64,000 bases of DNA from an uncultured Anaerolineae bacterium. Its GTDB lineage: Bacteria; Chloroflexota; Anaerolineae; Anaerolineales; Villigracilaceae. Made by a program: the position numbers and the translations under genes. The notes below the pieces were generated by a model that was not told the DNA's origin, did not search any database, and saw only the letters and a program-made list of their open reading frames with translations. Shown here piece after piece: positions 40,801 through 49,713 of the stretch. The stretch lies in assembly GCA_903822545.1 (NCBI GenBank), contig CAIJPN010000024.1, forward strand, positions 1-64,000, given 5' to 3'. Each line of letters opens with the position of its first letter. Positions within the stretch are counted from its first letter, which is position 1.

Positions 40801-42069
40801 ATGAAATTCAGCTACGGCAAGACCTTCCTGCTCGGTTTTGGCTTTTTTGGCCTGAGTATCATCTGGGGCACCTATAACGCCTTCGTGCCGGTTTTCCTGC
40901 AAGATAAATTCGGCATCTCTGCGGGTTGGATCGGCTTTTTTATGACGCTCGATAACATCGCAGCGCTATTCATCCAGCCGCCGGTGGGAGCCTGGTCAGA
41001 TAACCTGCACTCCAAAATTGGACGCCGCATGCCGTTCATCCTGGTGGGCGCGCCAATCTCGGCCCTGGCCTTTGGACTGATCCCCATGCAGGCTGTGTTG
41101 CCGTTGTTTGTGGCCTGCACCAGCACGCTGATCTTGAGCATGGCCTTGTGGCGCACGCCGGTCATCGCGCTGATGCCCGATATCACGCCATCCAAATATC
41201 GCTCACAGGCCAATGGCATCATCAACTTCATGGGCGGCGTCGGCACGATCATCGCGCTCAAGGCGGGCGGATCGCTTTTCAAAATCGACCAATCGTTCCC
41301 GTTCTGGCTGGGTTCTGGGCTGGTGATAGTGGCGGCGCTGCTGGTGTTCCTTTTCATCAAAGAATCGCAGGAGTTTGAAGCCACTGAAAAACCCGATTTC
41401 ATCACCAGCCTGAGAGAAATCTTCCAGGATGAAGAAAAAAGCGCGCTGCGGCTTTTTGGGGCCATTTTCTTCTGGTTTGTGGGCTACCAGGCCATTGAAA
41501 CCTTCTTCACGCTGTATGCAACCAACCATCTCGGTCTTGATGCTGGCGATGGGGCCACCCTGCTTTCGGTGCTGCCACTGTTTTTTGTGATTTTTGCCAT
41601 CCCATCGGGCATTATTTCCGCCCGGATTGGCCGCCGCGTTGCCATTTCAATCGGTCTTTCAGCGCTGGTGGTGCTCCTGACGGCGCTGTATTTCATCCCG
41701 GCCCAGACGCTGCTTTCGCCCATCGCGCCACTGCCGCTGGTAGGCATCCCGCTGGTGGAAGGTGGCGCGCGGATGTTGACGGTGGCCGGGCTGCTGCTGA
41801 TGGTGTGTGGTGTAGCCTGGGCGTTGGTCAATATCAACTCGCTGCCCATGGTGGTAGATATGACCAGCGCCGTGCGCATTGGCACTTTTACCGGCCTGTA
41901 CTACCTGTTTTCCACGCTGGCGGCCATCGTCGGGCCAAATATCAATGGCTGGGCCATTCAGTTGACCGGGAATAACTACAACCTGATCATGATCATTGCC
42001 CCGATTTTCATGTTGGCAGCCCTGCTGATGCTGATCGGTGTGCGGCGTGGTGAGGCCCTGGCAGAATGA
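40801..42069 (+). CDS. MFS transporter (SLC45/GPH sugar type)
   Basis: 422 residues from ATG 40801 with AGGAG 6 bases upstream; the longer frame overlaps trmD and is not hydrophobic. Twelve predicted helices. The N-terminus SIIWGTYNAFVPVFLQDKFG, the loop GAWSDNLHSKIGRRMPFILV, and WRTPVIALMPDITPSKYRSQ then ANGIINFMGGVG are characteristic of SLC45-like sucrose or glucoside carriers. A sugar substrate is therefore likely but unproven. Its stop overlaps the start of the next gene (ATGA), so the BMP lipoprotein is translationally coupled to it. Confidence 0.85.
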   Translation: MKFSYGKTFLLGFGFFGLSIIWGTYNAFVPVFLQDKFGISAGWIGFFMTLDNIAALFIQPPVGAWSDNLHSKIGRRMPFILVGAPISALAFGLIPMQAVLPLFVACTSTLILSMALWRTPVIALMPDITPSKYRSQANGIINFMGGVGTIIALKAGGSLFKIDQSFPFWLGSGLVIVAALLVFLFIKESQEFEATEKPDFITSLREIFQDEEKSALRLFGAIFFWFVGYQAIETFFTLYATNHLGLDAGDGATLLSVLPLFFVIFAIPSGIISARIGRRVAISIGLSALVVLLTALYFIPAQTLLSPIAPLPLVGIPLVEGGARMLTVAGLLLMVCGVAWALVNINSLPMVVDMTSAVRIGTFTGLYYLFSTLAAIVGPNINGWAIQLTGNNYNLIMIIAPIFMLAALLMLIGVRRGEALAE

Positions 42070-43097
42070 ATCTTGTGCGCTGGTTGTCGCTGCTGGTTGT
42101 GCTGGCCCAGCTATTGGGCTGTGCGCCCGCGCCTGCCAGCGTGGATTGTGCCGATGTAACGGTATTTTGCGTCGGGTTGGTGACCGAATCGGGCAAAGTC
42201 AGCGACCCGGGCTTGAATCGCGATTCGTGGCAGGCCATCCTCCAGGCCCAGGAAAAGCATCTTATCGACAAGGCTGCGTTTATTGAAACGGTGGAAAGCC
42301 TTGATCTTGCCAAAAATGTGGATTTTTTCTTGTCGAGGAAGTATGACCTGGTGGTGACGGTTGGTTCCGGGCTGGAGGAGATTTCCCGCGATGCGGCAGG
42401 GAATTACCCGGATGTTTTGTTCATCGGAATTGACCAATCCAACCCGGAGGAATCGCCCAATATGGTCGGTGTCCGTTTTCCTGAAGACCAGGGCGGGTTT
42501 ATGGCCGGGGCGCTGGCGGCGCTGGTGACGCAGACCGGTGTGGTTGGCGCGGCCTGTGAAAGTGATTATATTGACTCGATGTGGCGTTATTGCGAGGGTT
42601 TTCGCGCCGGGGCAACATATGCCAATGCGATGGTTTCGGTGATTGTGCAGTACCGGCCCAGCGGCAGCGGCGAATCGGCATTTCGGGATGAGAAGTGGGG
42701 CGCAGAGGCTGGGGATAATCTGACTAAGGCCGGGGCAGATGTGGTCTTTGGCGCAGGTGGTGATACCGCCGAATCCGCCCTGGAAGCGACCGCCAAGGTG
42801 AAGATGATGGTGATTGGCGGCGGGGCGGATATCCTGGTGCCGCTGCCTGAGCTTGCCCCACAAACCATTTCCTGTGTGGTCAGGCAGGTGTCTGAAGCCC
42901 TGCCGGGATTGTTGGAACAGGCTGCTGATGGCACATTCTCTGCCCCGAATGTGAACGCCCCATTTGCCTTTACCCCGTTTAATAAGAAAATTCCCGGCCT
43001 GACTCGTGCCGTTAAAAACCAGCTGCTCGAAATCACCCGCGGCCTGGCAGATGGCACAATTCTCACCAATGTATCGCCCGAAAAACCCGGTGAATAG
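42066..43097 (+). CDS. BMP-family (PnrA-like) lipoprotein
   Basis: 343 residues. Signal peptide VRWLSLLVVLAQLLGC with lipobox. The BMP/PnrA fold is indicated by VFCVGLVTESGKVSDPGLNR, YDLVVTVGSGLEEISRDAAG, DVLFIGIDQS, VGVRFPEDQGGFMAGALAAL, GFRAGATYAN and GADVVFGAGGDTAESA. Such proteins bind purine nucleosides for ABC uptake, or serve as receptors. It lacks ABC subunits of its own; the complete BMP transporter starts 400 bases downstream. The overlap with the sugar-type MFS is unusual for this family. Confidence 0.85.
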   Translation: MNLVRWLSLLVVLAQLLGCAPAPASVDCADVTVFCVGLVTESGKVSDPGLNRDSWQAILQAQEKHLIDKAAFIETVESLDLAKNVDFFLSRKYDLVVTVGSGLEEISRDAAGNYPDVLFIGIDQSNPEESPNMVGVRFPEDQGGFMAGALAALVTQTGVVGAACESDYIDSMWRYCEGFRAGATYANAMVSVIVQYRPSGSGESAFRDEKWGAEAGDNLTKAGADVVFGAGGDTAESALEATAKVKMMVIGGGADILVPLPELAPQTISCVVRQVSEALPGLLEQAADGTFSAPNVNAPFAFTPFNKKIPGLTRAVKNQLLEITRGLADGTILTNVSPEKPGE

Positions 43098-43260
43098 GTT
43101 TTCATTCTCCCTTTACTTCTATCCGGGATGATGGATCGGGCCTTCATAAAGCTTTAACCAAGATCGCCATGTGTTTATAAAAAACTTGGGGATTTGCTAT
43201 TAAACCTGGCATCATGACGGCTGCTTGTGTGATTTTAAGAAAAGCATGGGATGGGTGGAA
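43098..43260. other. Gap between the two BMP genes
   Basis: No gene is supported. Apart from the repeat element that follows and the promoter at 43407-43435, I see no structure here. Confidence 0.4.
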
Positions 43261-43361
43261 TTTTTGGGCTCTCCCGTTTGCAAGAAGCCCTGGCATAAAA
43301 GAACGATTTCTCACGTAGAACGGGTCGCCCCTACGGGTTTTCACACCAAAAATGGTAGCGC
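43261..43361. repeat. Dispersed element, copy B (inverted relative to copy A)
   Basis: GGGCTCTCCCGTTT at the left and GGGTCGCCCCTAC followed by TTTTCACACCAAAAATGGTA at the right are the reverse complement of the ends of the element at 18519-18672. The middle is shorter and diverged. It lies in the gap between the two BMP genes. Confidence 0.75.
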
Positions 43362-43406
43362 CAATTTTTGTTATAAATGGATGGGTAAACGGTGACATTC
43401 CGCAAC

Positions 43407-43435
43407 TTGCACAACCTTCCAAGAGGCTGTAAAAT
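43407..43435 (+). promoter_or_regulatory. Promoter of the BMP substrate-binding gene
   Basis: -35 TTGCAC (43407-43412), 17 bases, -10 TAAAAT (43430-43435). A small hairpin (TCGTG/CACGA) near 43447-43465 lies in the leader before the ribosome site AGGAGA. Confidence 0.6.
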
Positions 43436-43496
43436 TACCCATGCGTTCGTGGCATTTGTCACGAGTAAAAATGTTCAGATTAAATAGGAGAAGAAA

Positions 43497-44579
43497 ATGA
43501 AGAAGATTTTTGCGTTCTTGAGCCTGTTGGTTGTGGCTTCCATGCTGTTGACAGCATGCGGCGGCACTACCAGCAGCGCATTCAAAGTCGGCCAGGTAAC
43601 AGACCTCGGCGGTATCGATGACAAATCGTTCAATGCCAGCGCCTGGCTGGGCGTCGAAAATGCCCAAAAAGAGCTCGGCGTGACCGGCAAGTATCTCGAA
43701 TCCCAGGGCCAGTCTGACTATGCCAAGAACATCCAGCAGTTCCTGGATGAAGACACCAACCTGATCGTCACCGTTGGGTTCCTGCTCGGTGTGGACACCG
43801 CCAAAGCCGCCCTGGCCAACCCCGAAACCAAATTCGCCATTGTGGACTATGCTTATCCCGACTGCTGGCCCGGCGCTGCGGTTGGTAAAGACTGTGGTTC
43901 TGACAAAGAAATCGCCAACGTCCTCGGCCTGACCTTCCAGACCGACCAGGCCGCTTTCCTGGCTGGTTATCTCGCCGCTGGCATGACCAAGACCGGCAAA
44001 GTCGCCACCTACGGCGGGCTCAACATCCCCACCGTCACCATCTTCATGAAGGGCTTTGAAGCTGGCGTCAAGTACTACAACCAGCAGAAGGGCACCAATG
44101 TGGAAGTCCTGGGCTGGAACACCGCCGCCGCTGATGGCGTGTTTGCTGGCAACTTCGAATCCACCGATGATGGCCGCAGCCTGGCTGAATCCTTCGTCCA
44201 GGAAGGCGCTGACATCATCCTGCCCGTTGCTGGCCCCGTTGGCCTCGGCTCTGCCGCTGTCTGCAAAGAAACCGGCAACTGCCTGGTCATCGGCGTGGAT
44301 GCTGACTGGTACGAAACTGCCGCTGAGTACAAGGATGTTGTCTTGACCAGCGTGCTCAAGAAGATCAATGTCGCTGTCTACGATGCCGTGAAGCGCGCCA
44401 AAGACGGCACCTTCAAGGGTGGCGTTGCTACCTACACCATCAAAGATGGTGGCGTTGACATTGCCCCGTACCATGATTTCGACAGCAAAGTTTCTGCTGA
44501 ACTGAAAGCTGAAGTCGAAGCGGCCAAGAAAGCCCTGATCGACGGCAGCCTGACGGTTGATGGCGTCCTCGCCAAGTAA
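43497..44579 (+). CDS. BMP-family nucleoside-binding lipoprotein
   Basis: 360 residues with signal peptide KKIFAFLSLLVVASMLLTAC and lipobox. PnrA/Med/BmpA fold: FKVGQVTDLGGIDDKSFNAS, VENAQKELGVTGKYLESQGQ, LIVTVGFLLGVDTAKAALAN, FQTDQAAFLAGYLAAGMTKT, GKVATYGGLNIPTVTIFMKG and the late VVLTSVLKKINVAVYDAV. It should deliver nucleosides to the ABC transporter encoded next. Codon use is notably even and rich in GGC/GCC, as expected for a highly expressed gene. A terminator separates it from the ATPase gene, a common way to make more binding protein than transporter. Confidence 0.93.
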   Translation: MKKIFAFLSLLVVASMLLTACGGTTSSAFKVGQVTDLGGIDDKSFNASAWLGVENAQKELGVTGKYLESQGQSDYAKNIQQFLDEDTNLIVTVGFLLGVDTAKAALANPETKFAIVDYAYPDCWPGAAVGKDCGSDKEIANVLGLTFQTDQAAFLAGYLAAGMTKTGKVATYGGLNIPTVTIFMKGFEAGVKYYNQQKGTNVEVLGWNTAAADGVFAGNFESTDDGRSLAESFVQEGADIILPVAGPVGLGSAAVCKETGNCLVIGVDADWYETAAEYKDVVLTSVLKKINVAVYDAVKRAKDGTFKGGVATYTIKDGGVDIAPYHDFDSKVSAELKAEVEAAKKALIDGSLTVDGVLAK

Positions 44580-44598
44580 GTCGCACGATCGCAAAACG

Positions 44599-44630
44599 AA
44601 GGGCCGGGTCATCCCCGGCCCTTTTATTTT
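44599..44630 (+). terminator. Terminator after the BMP binding-protein gene
   Basis: Arms AAGGGCCGGG and CCCGGCCCTT around five bases, followed by a TTTTATTTT run. Partial read-through into the ABC genes is likely. Confidence 0.85.
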
Positions 44631-44672
44631 ATGGTACGATAAAGACAAATTTCACAACACAGGAGACCAGCC

Positions 44673-46232
44673 ATGCCTGTACTGGAACTGAAAGGCATTA
44701 CCAAGGCTTTCCCCGGGGTTCTGGCGAATGATCATATTAGCCTGACACTGGAAGACGGGGAGATTTTGGCCTTGCTCGGCGAAAACGGCGCGGGAAAAAC
44801 CACGCTGATGAATATCCTTTACGGTTTGTATAAGCCCGACGAGGGTGAAATCCTGGTGCGCGGCAAAAATGCCGACATCCATGAGCCTAACGACGCCATC
44901 CGTTGTGGGATCGGGATGGTTCACCAGCACTTCATGCTTATCCCGGTGATGACTGTCACTGAAAACGTGATGCTTGGTATCGAACCTGTCAAAAACGGGC
45001 TGTTCCTCGACCGCGAAAAAGTCGCCAGACGTATCCGCGAGATTTCGGAGCAGTACGGGCTGGAAGTCGACCCAAATGCCTACGTAAAAGATTTGCCGGT
45101 GGGCACCCAGCAGCGTGTAGAGATTATCAAAGTGCTCTACCGCCAGGCCGACATCCTCATCCTGGATGAACCGACAGCCGTTTTGACCCCCCAGGAAGTG
45201 GAAGGGCTGTTTAAGATCCTGCACACCCTGGTACAAAAGGGCAAATCGATCATTTTCATCACCCACAAGCTTAAAGAAGTCATGGCCATTGCCAACCGCA
45301 TCACGGTCTTGCGCGGCGGCCGTTCGGTAGGCACAGTTCTGCCCGCCGAGATGAACCCCGAAAAACTGGCATCACTCATGGTGGGGCGCCAGGTCAGCCT
45401 GGTTGTGGAGAAGGCCGAAGCCAAACCCCAGGGGATGACGCTGGAAGTCAAAGATTTGTTTGTGCGCGATGACCATGGAAACCTGGTGGTGAACAACATC
45501 ACATTTGAAGTTCATGCCGGGGAAGTGCTGGGTATTGCGGGTGTGCAGGGCAATGGACAAACCGAGCTGGTATATTCTCTCACCGGGCTGCTGCCTTCCC
45601 TTAGCGGAACCATCCACGTCGCTGGAAAACCCATCCAGAACACATCCCCGCGCCATATCCTCGAGCAGGGCGTGGCGCATGTCCCCGAAGACCGGCAAAA
45701 GCACGGGCTGGTGCTGACCTTCCCCATCCACGATAACATGGTGCTTTGCACCTATTATCTTGCCCCATTCGCCAGGGGGGTGGTTTTACAGGAACAGGAA
45801 ATTCTTGCCACCTCCGAGAAGCTGGCAAAACAATATGATGTTCGCACGCCCAGCGTGTTTGTTAACGCCGGAACCTTGTCTGGCGGCAACCAGCAGAAAA
45901 TTATCATCGCCCGCGAGTTTTCTCGCCCGATCAAACTGCTGATAGCTTCGCAGCCCACCCGTGGGCTGGATGTCGGCTCGATTGAATATATCCACAACCG
46001 CATCATCGAAAAACGCGATGAAGGCACTGCCGTTTTGCTGATCTCTTCCGAACTGGATGAAATCCTGGCATTATCAGACCGCATCGCAGTGATGTACAAA
46101 GGCCAGTTTGTTGATATTGTTCCAGCTGCCAGCGTGACCAAGGAATACCTGGGCCTGCTAATGGCTGGGATCAAACCTGAAAATGCGCCCGCCGCGCCAT
46201 CCGGGCAGCGCACCATCGAAGTTGACCTGTAG
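44673..46232 (+). CDS. BMP/nucleoside ABC transporter, ATP-binding protein (two ABC domains)
   Basis: 519 residues with two ABC cassettes. The first has Walker A LLGENGAGKTTLMNILYG, signature-like LPVGTQQRVEIIKVL and Walker B ILILDEPTAVLTPQEVEG. The second has a degenerate Walker A, GIAGVQGNGQTELVYSLTG, a good signature LSGGNQQKIIIAREF, and LLIASQPTRGLDVGS in place of Walker B. This asymmetry is usual for YufO/RbsA-type ATPases. ACAGGAG precedes the ATG. The next gene follows after 11 bases. Confidence 0.95.
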   Translation: MPVLELKGITKAFPGVLANDHISLTLEDGEILALLGENGAGKTTLMNILYGLYKPDEGEILVRGKNADIHEPNDAIRCGIGMVHQHFMLIPVMTVTENVMLGIEPVKNGLFLDREKVARRIREISEQYGLEVDPNAYVKDLPVGTQQRVEIIKVLYRQADILILDEPTAVLTPQEVEGLFKILHTLVQKGKSIIFITHKLKEVMAIANRITVLRGGRSVGTVLPAEMNPEKLASLMVGRQVSLVVEKAEAKPQGMTLEVKDLFVRDDHGNLVVNNITFEVHAGEVLGIAGVQGNGQTELVYSLTGLLPSLSGTIHVAGKPIQNTSPRHILEQGVAHVPEDRQKHGLVLTFPIHDNMVLCTYYLAPFARGVVLQEQEILATSEKLAKQYDVRTPSVFVNAGTLSGGNQQKIIIAREFSRPIKLLIASQPTRGLDVGSIEYIHNRIIEKRDEGTAVLLISSELDEILALSDRIAVMYKGQFVDIVPAASVTKEYLGLLMAGIKPENAPAAPSGQRTIEVDL

Positions 46233-46243
46233 GAAGGTGGCCT

Positions 46244-47494
46244 GTGACTGAAAAACCGATCCAACCCAAAAAAGAAGAAAAAGCCCCTGCTAGCGGGCAG
46301 ATCCGGCAAGCCTTGCTTGTTCCGGCGCTGGCAGTACTTACCGGCCTGATCATAGGGGCCATCATTATCATTATTACCAACGAAAAAGCCGCCACTGCTT
46401 ATGGGAACTTCTTTGGCGACCCGTTGGCCGCGCTGTTTGCCAGTTGGGAAGCGGTTGCCACTGCTTATGGTTCGCTGCTGGTCGGCTCTTTTGGCGACCC
46501 GGGCAAAATCATCAATGGCCTGGGCATTCTCTTTTCCACTGGCGATAGCAGCAAATTCATCCGCGCCCTGTATCCGCTCTCTGAAAGCCTGGTGACAGCC
46601 ACCCCGTACATTTTTGCCGGGCTGTCGGTGGCGCTGGGCTTTCGCGCGGGCCTGTTCAACGTTGGCGCAGAAGGACAATTGTTCATCGGCACACTGGCCT
46701 CTGCTTTTGTGGGCTATAGCCTGGTTGGGCTGCCGTGGTTCATCCACCTGCCGCTGGCCATCCTGGCCGGGGCGCTGGGTGGCGCACTGTGGGGAGCCAT
46801 CCCTGGTTATCTCAAGGCCAAAACCGGCGCGCACGAAGTGGTCAATACCATCATGATGAACTGGATAGCCTTTCGCCTGAGTGACTGGCTGCTCAATGGG
46901 CCGATGAAAGCTCCCGGTTTCCGCCCGATCACCCCGCAGATTGAGACATCTGCTGAACTCCCGCGCTTTTTTGCCGACCCGCTGCGCATAAACTGGGGCT
47001 TCATTCTCGCCCTGCTGGCTGCCTACGGCGTCTATTGGCTGTTATTCAAAACAACTATCGGGTTCGAAATCCGTTCAGTTGGTTTGAACCCTGATGCAGC
47101 GCGGTATTCTGGCATGAGCATTGTCCGTAACACAGTGTTGGTGATGGCCCTCAGCGGCGCACTTTCTGGCCTGGCCGGTACTGCTCATGTGCTTGGCGTG
47201 GATCGCTGGGTGGGGCAGGGTTTTTCGGCTGGCTATGGGTTTGATGCAATCGCGCTGGCATTGCTTGGGAACAGCCATCCGCTGGGAGTGGTGCTGGCAG
47301 CCCTGTTGTTTGGCACCCTGCGCAGTGGCGCAACCCGCATGCAATCTATGGCGGGCATCCCGATCGACATCATTTCCATTATCCAGGGTTTGGTGATCAT
47401 CTTTGTCGCTGCGCCAGCCATCATTCGCTGGCTCTACCGCCTGCGCAACATCAAATCAGATACGACCGTTATGGTGAGAGGCTGGGGCAAATAA
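46244..47494 (+). CDS. BMP/nucleoside ABC transporter permease 1
   Basis: 416 residues from a GTG start, with AAGGTGG before it. About nine to ten membrane segments of the BPD_transp_2 family. Landmarks are TPYIFAGLSVALGFRAGLFN then VGAEGQLFIG, GALGGALWGAIPGYLKAKTG, HEVVNTIMMNWIAF, GLNPDAARYSGMSI and GFDAIALALLGNSHPLGVVL. The long extra region between residues 45 and 110 is also seen in YufP-like permeases. It pairs with the second permease one base downstream and the ATPase upstream. Confidence 0.93.
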   Translation: MTEKPIQPKKEEKAPASGQIRQALLVPALAVLTGLIIGAIIIIITNEKAATAYGNFFGDPLAALFASWEAVATAYGSLLVGSFGDPGKIINGLGILFSTGDSSKFIRALYPLSESLVTATPYIFAGLSVALGFRAGLFNVGAEGQLFIGTLASAFVGYSLVGLPWFIHLPLAILAGALGGALWGAIPGYLKAKTGAHEVVNTIMMNWIAFRLSDWLLNGPMKAPGFRPITPQIETSAELPRFFADPLRINWGFILALLAAYGVYWLLFKTTIGFEIRSVGLNPDAARYSGMSIVRNTVLVMALSGALSGLAGTAHVLGVDRWVGQGFSAGYGFDAIALALLGNSHPLGVVLAALLFGTLRSGATRMQSMAGIPIDIISIIQGLVIIFVAAPAIIRWLYRLRNIKSDTTVMVRGWGK

Positions 47495-47495
47495 C

Positions 47496-48746
47496 ATGAA
47501 AACCAAAACATCCTTCACCCGTTCGCGCCTGATTCCCGGTATTGTTATCATTGTTACCGGGTTGCTGATTTTCCTGCTTTTTGCCATCAACACCCAGCCC
47601 CAGGTTACTTCGCGCTTTGGAATGAACATCTCGGCTTCTTCCGAAGCGATTCAAATCCCAGACCTGGTTGTTCCTGCCCAAACGGGCATTTATGTGCTTG
47701 CCCTCGTCACTGTCTTTTTCGGCGCATGGCAAATGGCACGGGGCATTCGCTCCACCGGGGCGCTGATCGGGATCGTGGCCTTCTCGTTTGTGGCATCTTT
47801 CCTGATCTGGGCTACACAGGGTAAATCATTCAACATGGTTGGCATGTTGAGCAGCTCACTGGTGCGCGCCACTCCCATCGCCCTGGCGGCCTTGTGCGGT
47901 GTTATCAGCGAACGCGCAGCAGTGGTCAATATCGGTATCGAAGGCACCATGTTGCTTTCGGCACAGGCTGCCGTCATTTCGGCCACGGTAAGCCACAATC
48001 TTTATGTCGGCCTGGTGGTAGCCATCCTCACCGGCGGGTTGGTGGCGGCTTTCCACGCCTTCATGGTCATCCGTTTCAAAGTCAACCAGATTGTCAGCGG
48101 TGTGGCCATCAACATCTTCGCCACCGGCGCGACAAGTTTCATCTCCTCCCGCTACCTGGAGAAACACACCGACCTGTTCAACAACTCTGGCACATTCCCG
48201 ATCATCTCCATCCCTTTACTTTCAAAAATTCCCATCCTGGGGCCGGTGTTGTTTGAAAACAGCCTGGTGGTGTACCTGACCATGCTGCTGGTGGTTGTTC
48301 TTCAGGTGGTTCTGTTCTACACCCCCTGGGGATTGCGTACCCGCGCAGTTGGTGAACACCCCAAGGCCGCCGACACTCTCGGGATTGATGTGTTCTTCGT
48401 CCGCTATGTGAATGTCATCATCGGCGGTATGATTGCCGGGCTGGGTGGGGCCTACTTCACCATTGGCTCAGTGGGCCGTTTCGACGAGGTTATGACCGCT
48501 GGGAAGGGCTTCATTGGTCTGGCCGCCATGATCTTTGGCAAATGGAACCCGGTCGGGGCGTTCACATCTTCGCTAATCTTCGGTTTCACCGACTCATTGC
48601 AGGTAAAAATGCAGATCCTGGGTACCCCCATCCCATCCGAATTCCTGCTGATGGCTCCATACATCGTCACCATGATTGTCCTGACAGGCATCGTAGGGCG
48701 GGCGATGCCCCCCGCCGCAGATGGCGAGCCATACGAGAAACAGTAA
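47496..48746 (+). CDS. BMP/nucleoside ABC transporter permease 2
   Basis: 416 residues, one base after the previous stop, so coupled translation is likely. BPD_transp_2 family with RATPIALAALCGVISERAAV then VNIGIEGTML, HAFMVIRFKVNQIVSGVAIN, VGEHPKAADTLGIDVFFVRY and GGMIAGLGGAYFTIGSVGRF. The N-terminal 100 residues (two helices and SSEAIQIPDLVVPAQTG) are longer than in many YufQ-like proteins. A hairpin follows the stop. Confidence 0.93.
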   Translation: MKTKTSFTRSRLIPGIVIIVTGLLIFLLFAINTQPQVTSRFGMNISASSEAIQIPDLVVPAQTGIYVLALVTVFFGAWQMARGIRSTGALIGIVAFSFVASFLIWATQGKSFNMVGMLSSSLVRATPIALAALCGVISERAAVVNIGIEGTMLLSAQAAVISATVSHNLYVGLVVAILTGGLVAAFHAFMVIRFKVNQIVSGVAINIFATGATSFISSRYLEKHTDLFNNSGTFPIISIPLLSKIPILGPVLFENSLVVYLTMLLVVVLQVVLFYTPWGLRTRAVGEHPKAADTLGIDVFFVRYVNVIIGGMIAGLGGAYFTIGSVGRFDEVMTAGKGFIGLAAMIFGKWNPVGAFTSSLIFGFTDSLQVKMQILGTPIPSEFLLMAPYIVTMIVLTGIVGRAMPPAADGEPYEKQ

Positions 48747-48750
48747 TTTA

Positions 48751-48778
48751 CAAGGGGCGGCCAACAGGCCGCCCCTTG
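48751..48778 (+). terminator. Hairpin at the end of the ABC operon
   Basis: Perfect 12-base arms CAAGGGGCGGCC and complement around AACA. The T-run is short, so termination may be partial. Confidence 0.65.
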
Positions 48779-48891
48779 ATTTACAGGCTGCCATTTGTTG
48801 AACTGCATTGCACCCCTCTGCAAGCCATTGATCGGCAACGGTAATCTCCCAAATTTGGATTAGAATTATTGCAATTCCCAAAGGAGGAACT

Positions 48892-49626
48892 ATGAACAAA
48901 TTCCAACGTCTATTAATCATACTGACCCTGCTATCTTTGGGGCTGAGCGCCTGCAACCTGCCAGGCTCAGCCACACAGGCTGTATCTCCTGGAGCGGCAT
49001 TCACTGCCGCCGCCCAAACCGTGGAAGCCCAACTGACCCAAAATGCCTTGCTGGTGCCGCCCACCAACACCCCCGCCCCCATCCCGCCCACCGACACCCC
49101 CGTGCCGGTACTGCCCAGCAACACACCTGTTCCGCCGTCGCCCACACCCACCCCCTATTGCGACCTGGCGCAATTTGTCAGTGATGTTACCATCCCCGAT
49201 GGCACCCAGATGCTGCCGGGGCAAACCTTCACCAAAACCTGGCGGCTCCAGAACATGGGTGTATGTACCTGGTCTACCAGCTACCAGGTGATTTTCGATA
49301 ATGGCAATGTGATGGGCGCCACATCCCCACAATCGCTGGCCGGGAATGTGGCACCCAACCAGACCGTCGATATATCTGTTAGCATGACCGCGCCCACCAC
49401 CCCGGGCGCATATCGCGGCTACTGGCGTTTGCGCAACGCCGCCGGTGTGCTCATCCCGATCTTGAACGGCTACCAGGGCCAATCTTTTTATGTGGATATA
49501 AAAGTCGTGGCTCCTACCGCTACTCCAACACTGACGGCAACCCCAACCGCAACCCCCACGGCCACTTTGATCCCGCTAACATTGCTGCCCCTCACCCTGA
49601 TCCCACCGATCATCTTGACCCCTTAA
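48892..49626 (+). CDS. NBR1-Ig-domain lipoprotein 1
   Basis: 244 residues. Signal peptide LIILTLLSLGLSAC with lipobox, a coiled or helical segment (AAFTAAAQTVEAQLTQNA), a Pro/Thr linker, and an NBR1-like Ig domain (about 85-205): CDLAQFVSDVTIPDGTQMLP, FTKTWRLQNMGVCTWSTSYQ, VDISVSMTAPTTPGAYRGYW. The two cysteines, one before the first strand and one in GVCTW, occur in all six paralogs and probably form a disulfide. The C-terminus is a low-complexity TATPTATPTA tail. Function is unknown; surface binding or adhesion is inferred. AGGAGG precedes the ATG; TAGAAT at 48861-48866 may be the -10. Confidence 0.88.
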   Translation: MNKFQRLLIILTLLSLGLSACNLPGSATQAVSPGAAFTAAAQTVEAQLTQNALLVPPTNTPAPIPPTDTPVPVLPSNTPVPPSPTPTPYCDLAQFVSDVTIPDGTQMLPGQTFTKTWRLQNMGVCTWSTSYQVIFDNGNVMGATSPQSLAGNVAPNQTVDISVSMTAPTTPGAYRGYWRLRNAAGVLIPILNGYQGQSFYVDIKVVAPTATPTLTATPTATPTATLIPLTLLPLTLIPPIILTP

Positions 49627-49647
49627 TCTGAGAGCGTACTCGTTCTG

Positions 49648-49688
49648 GCGGAGGCCTCCCAAAAAGGGGCCTCCGCTTTTGTTATAAT
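49648..49688 (+). terminator. Terminator and next promoter between NBR1 lipoprotein genes 1 and 2
   Basis: Arms GCGGAGGCC and GGCCTCCGC with TTTTGTT after them. The -10 TATAAT of the following gene (49683-49688) begins inside this tail. Confidence 0.75.
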
Positions 49689-49713
49689 GCTTACGAAGCA
49701 TGAAAGGATAAAA

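Noticed and set aside
43371-44648. 425-residue minus-strand open frame opposite the BMP lipoprotein gene
   Set aside because: Shadow of the plus-strand gene, which has a signal peptide, a promoter, a ribosome site and clear BMP motifs.
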